Assembly (NCBI GenBank): GCA_024542985.1
Contig: JAMXCX010000009.1
Location: 1-43,112, forward strand
Length of the DNA stretch: 43,112 nucleotides
DNA from: Candidatus Omnitrophota bacterium
GTDB lineage: Bacteria; Omnitrophota; Gorgyraeia; Duberdicusellales; 4484-171
Direction of reading: 5' to 3'
The position numbers and the translations under genes were made by a program. The notes below the pieces were generated by a model that was given only the letters and a program-made list of their open reading frames with translations, was not told where the DNA came from and did no database searches. Below are positions 42,200-43,112 of the stretch, in pieces; positions within the stretch are counted from its first letter, which is position 1; each line of letters opens with the position of its first letter.

Positions 42200-43108
42200 A
42201 TGGCCACTAAAGTTTTTAAAGCCGGTTTCGTAGCTGTTTTAGGAAGGCCCAATGTAGGTAAATCTACTTTGGTCAATGCTTTAATAGGCAGCAAGATAAG
42301 TATTGTATCGCCAATTCCCCAGACAACCCGCCATCAAATAAAAGGAATCATGAACTTAGAATATGCTCAAGTTGTCTTTGTGGATACTCCGGGCATACAT
42401 TCGTTTAAGGATAAATTAGCAGCGCATCTCAATGTTATAGCTAAGCGTTCTCTGGAGGGCTGCGAGTTGATTATTTACGTGGTTGATGTATCCCGTAGGC
42501 TGGGTCCGGAAGAGGACAAGCTGATGGAAATTATCTCTTCTCAAAAGATAAAAATTATTATGGTATTGAATAAGGTTGATTTAGGAGTAAAGTTTTTCAA
42601 TGACTATATTGATTTATGGGGTAAAAAGATTAAAAAAGGAAAAAACCCCTTAATATTATATTTACCGGTTTCTGCTAAAAAAGGAAAAAACTTAGAGGAG
42701 CTGAAGAATATCCTGTTAGATAATTTACCCGAGTCTTGCGCTTATTACGATAAAGATACCCTTACAGACTTTCCGCTCAAATTCAGAGTTGCTGATATAG
42801 TGCGGGAAAAACTATTTTTACAGTTGAAGAAAGAATTACCGCATTCTTTGGCTGTTGAGGTCGAAGAAATTAAAAGTAAAAGTAAAGTAATCAGCATTAA
42901 GGTAAATATTTATGTAGAGAGAAAATCACAAAAAAGAATAGTTGTTGGTAAAGGCGGACAGATATTAAAAACTGTCGGTATCAGCGCCCGCGGTGATATT
43001 GAAAAAATTTATAATAAAAAAGTCTTTTTAGACATCTGGGTTACGGTCCTGCCGGATTGGAAAACCAAACCCCGCATATTAAAAGAATTAGGCTATTGGT
43101 GGGCGTAA
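42200..43108 (+). CDS. era: GTPase Era
   Basis: Era is a GTPase that binds 16S rRNA near its 3' end and matures the 30S subunit. The G domain has G1 GRPNVGKST, G3 DTPG, G4 NKVD and G5 SAKKG; the C-terminal KH domain has IVVGKGGQILKTVGISARGDIEKIYNKKVFLDIWV. I take ATG 42200 (302 residues, MATKVFKAGFVAVLG) as the start because the family begins there; the tracked start at 42173 is a TTG. The final residues LKELGYWWA are complete, 4 bases before the window ends. Confidence 0.96.
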   Translation: MATKVFKAGFVAVLGRPNVGKSTLVNALIGSKISIVSPIPQTTRHQIKGIMNLEYAQVVFVDTPGIHSFKDKLAAHLNVIAKRSLEGCELIIYVVDVSRRLGPEEDKLMEIISSQKIKIIMVLNKVDLGVKFFNDYIDLWGKKIKKGKNPLILYLPVSAKKGKNLEELKNILLDNLPESCAYYDKDTLTDFPLKFRVADIVREKLFLQLKKELPHSLAVEVEEIKSKSKVISIKVNIYVERKSQKRIVVGKGGQILKTVGISARGDIEKIYNKKVFLDIWVTVLPDWKTKPRILKELGYWWA

Positions 43109-43112
43109 CATA

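Noticed and set aside
1-43112. CRISPR arrays, insertion sequences, integrases, prophage genes or attachment sites
   Set aside because: No regular spaced repeats, transposase or integrase motifs, or terminal repeats flanking a gene were seen.

Overview
The window is one AT-rich stretch of bacterial chromosome with short intergenic gaps. Most genes lie on the + strand in tight, often overlapping operons. It contains no insertion sequence, integrase, prophage, CRISPR array or rRNA. The gene set (V-type ATPase in the order A-B-D-I-K, GatCAB, RarA, bactofilin, many short fused regulators, AT-rich palindromic spacers) suggests an uncultured bacterium of the PVC/Omnitrophota kind. That placement is inferred from gene content and layout only; no 16S gene or database search was available.

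Layout. (1) 1-5.7 kb: V-type ATPase operon, with subunit A cut by the window edge, then B, D, I and K. The K ring subunit carries sodium-coordinating residues. (2) 5.7-15.2 kb: tRNA-Val, thrS-infC-rpmI-rplT, a Trk potassium uptake module (TrkA_N-only protein, full TrkA, a 28-residue membrane peptide, TrkH), a membrane-anchored OB-fold protein, and pheS-pheT. (3) 15.2-19.4 kb: a probable 6S RNA with a near-consensus promoter, rarA, a PAC2-family protein, an NnrE-type epimerase and an UPF0173 metal-dependent hydrolase. (4) 19.5-23.3 kb, minus strand: small ORF, FIST sensor protein, histidine kinase, response regulator with a degenerate GGDEF domain, then tRNA-Leu. (5) 23.5-28.7 kb: cvpA, a NIF3-like gene, dnaG and rpoD (a macromolecular-synthesis cluster). 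(6) 28.8-34.8 kb: gatC, gatA, gatB, ctp protease, tsaD, mgtC. (7) 34.8-36.3 kb: a bactofilin fused to a helix-turn-helix, a tail-anchored helix-turn-helix protein, and a free-standing tRNA-binding OB protein. (8) 36.3-43.1 kb: YjbQ, a DEDDh exonuclease fused to a WYL-like domain, an Lrp/AsnC regulator with an aminotransferase, a DUF1805 protein, a TPR protein, a PilZ-TM-coiled coil-toroid protein, and era.

How the genes work together. Translation dominates: two aminoacyl-tRNA synthetases, IF3, L35, L20, GatCAB, TsaD, Era and two tRNAs. Two of the synthetases are trimmed (ThrRS lacks TGS, PheT lacks its EMAP-like OB domain), while an EMAP-like OB protein is encoded alone. Ion energetics are represented by the V-ATPase, Trk and MgtC. 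Signalling includes a FIST/HK/REC-GGDDF pathway and a PilZ effector that may put a membrane-bound glycan-active domain under c-di-GMP control.

The strongest candidates for an undescribed system are the adjacent bactofilin-HTH and membrane-tethered HTH proteins (cytoskeleton or membrane coupled to DNA), followed by the PilZ-membrane-toroid protein. Several structured intergenic leaders also have mutually exclusive hairpins.
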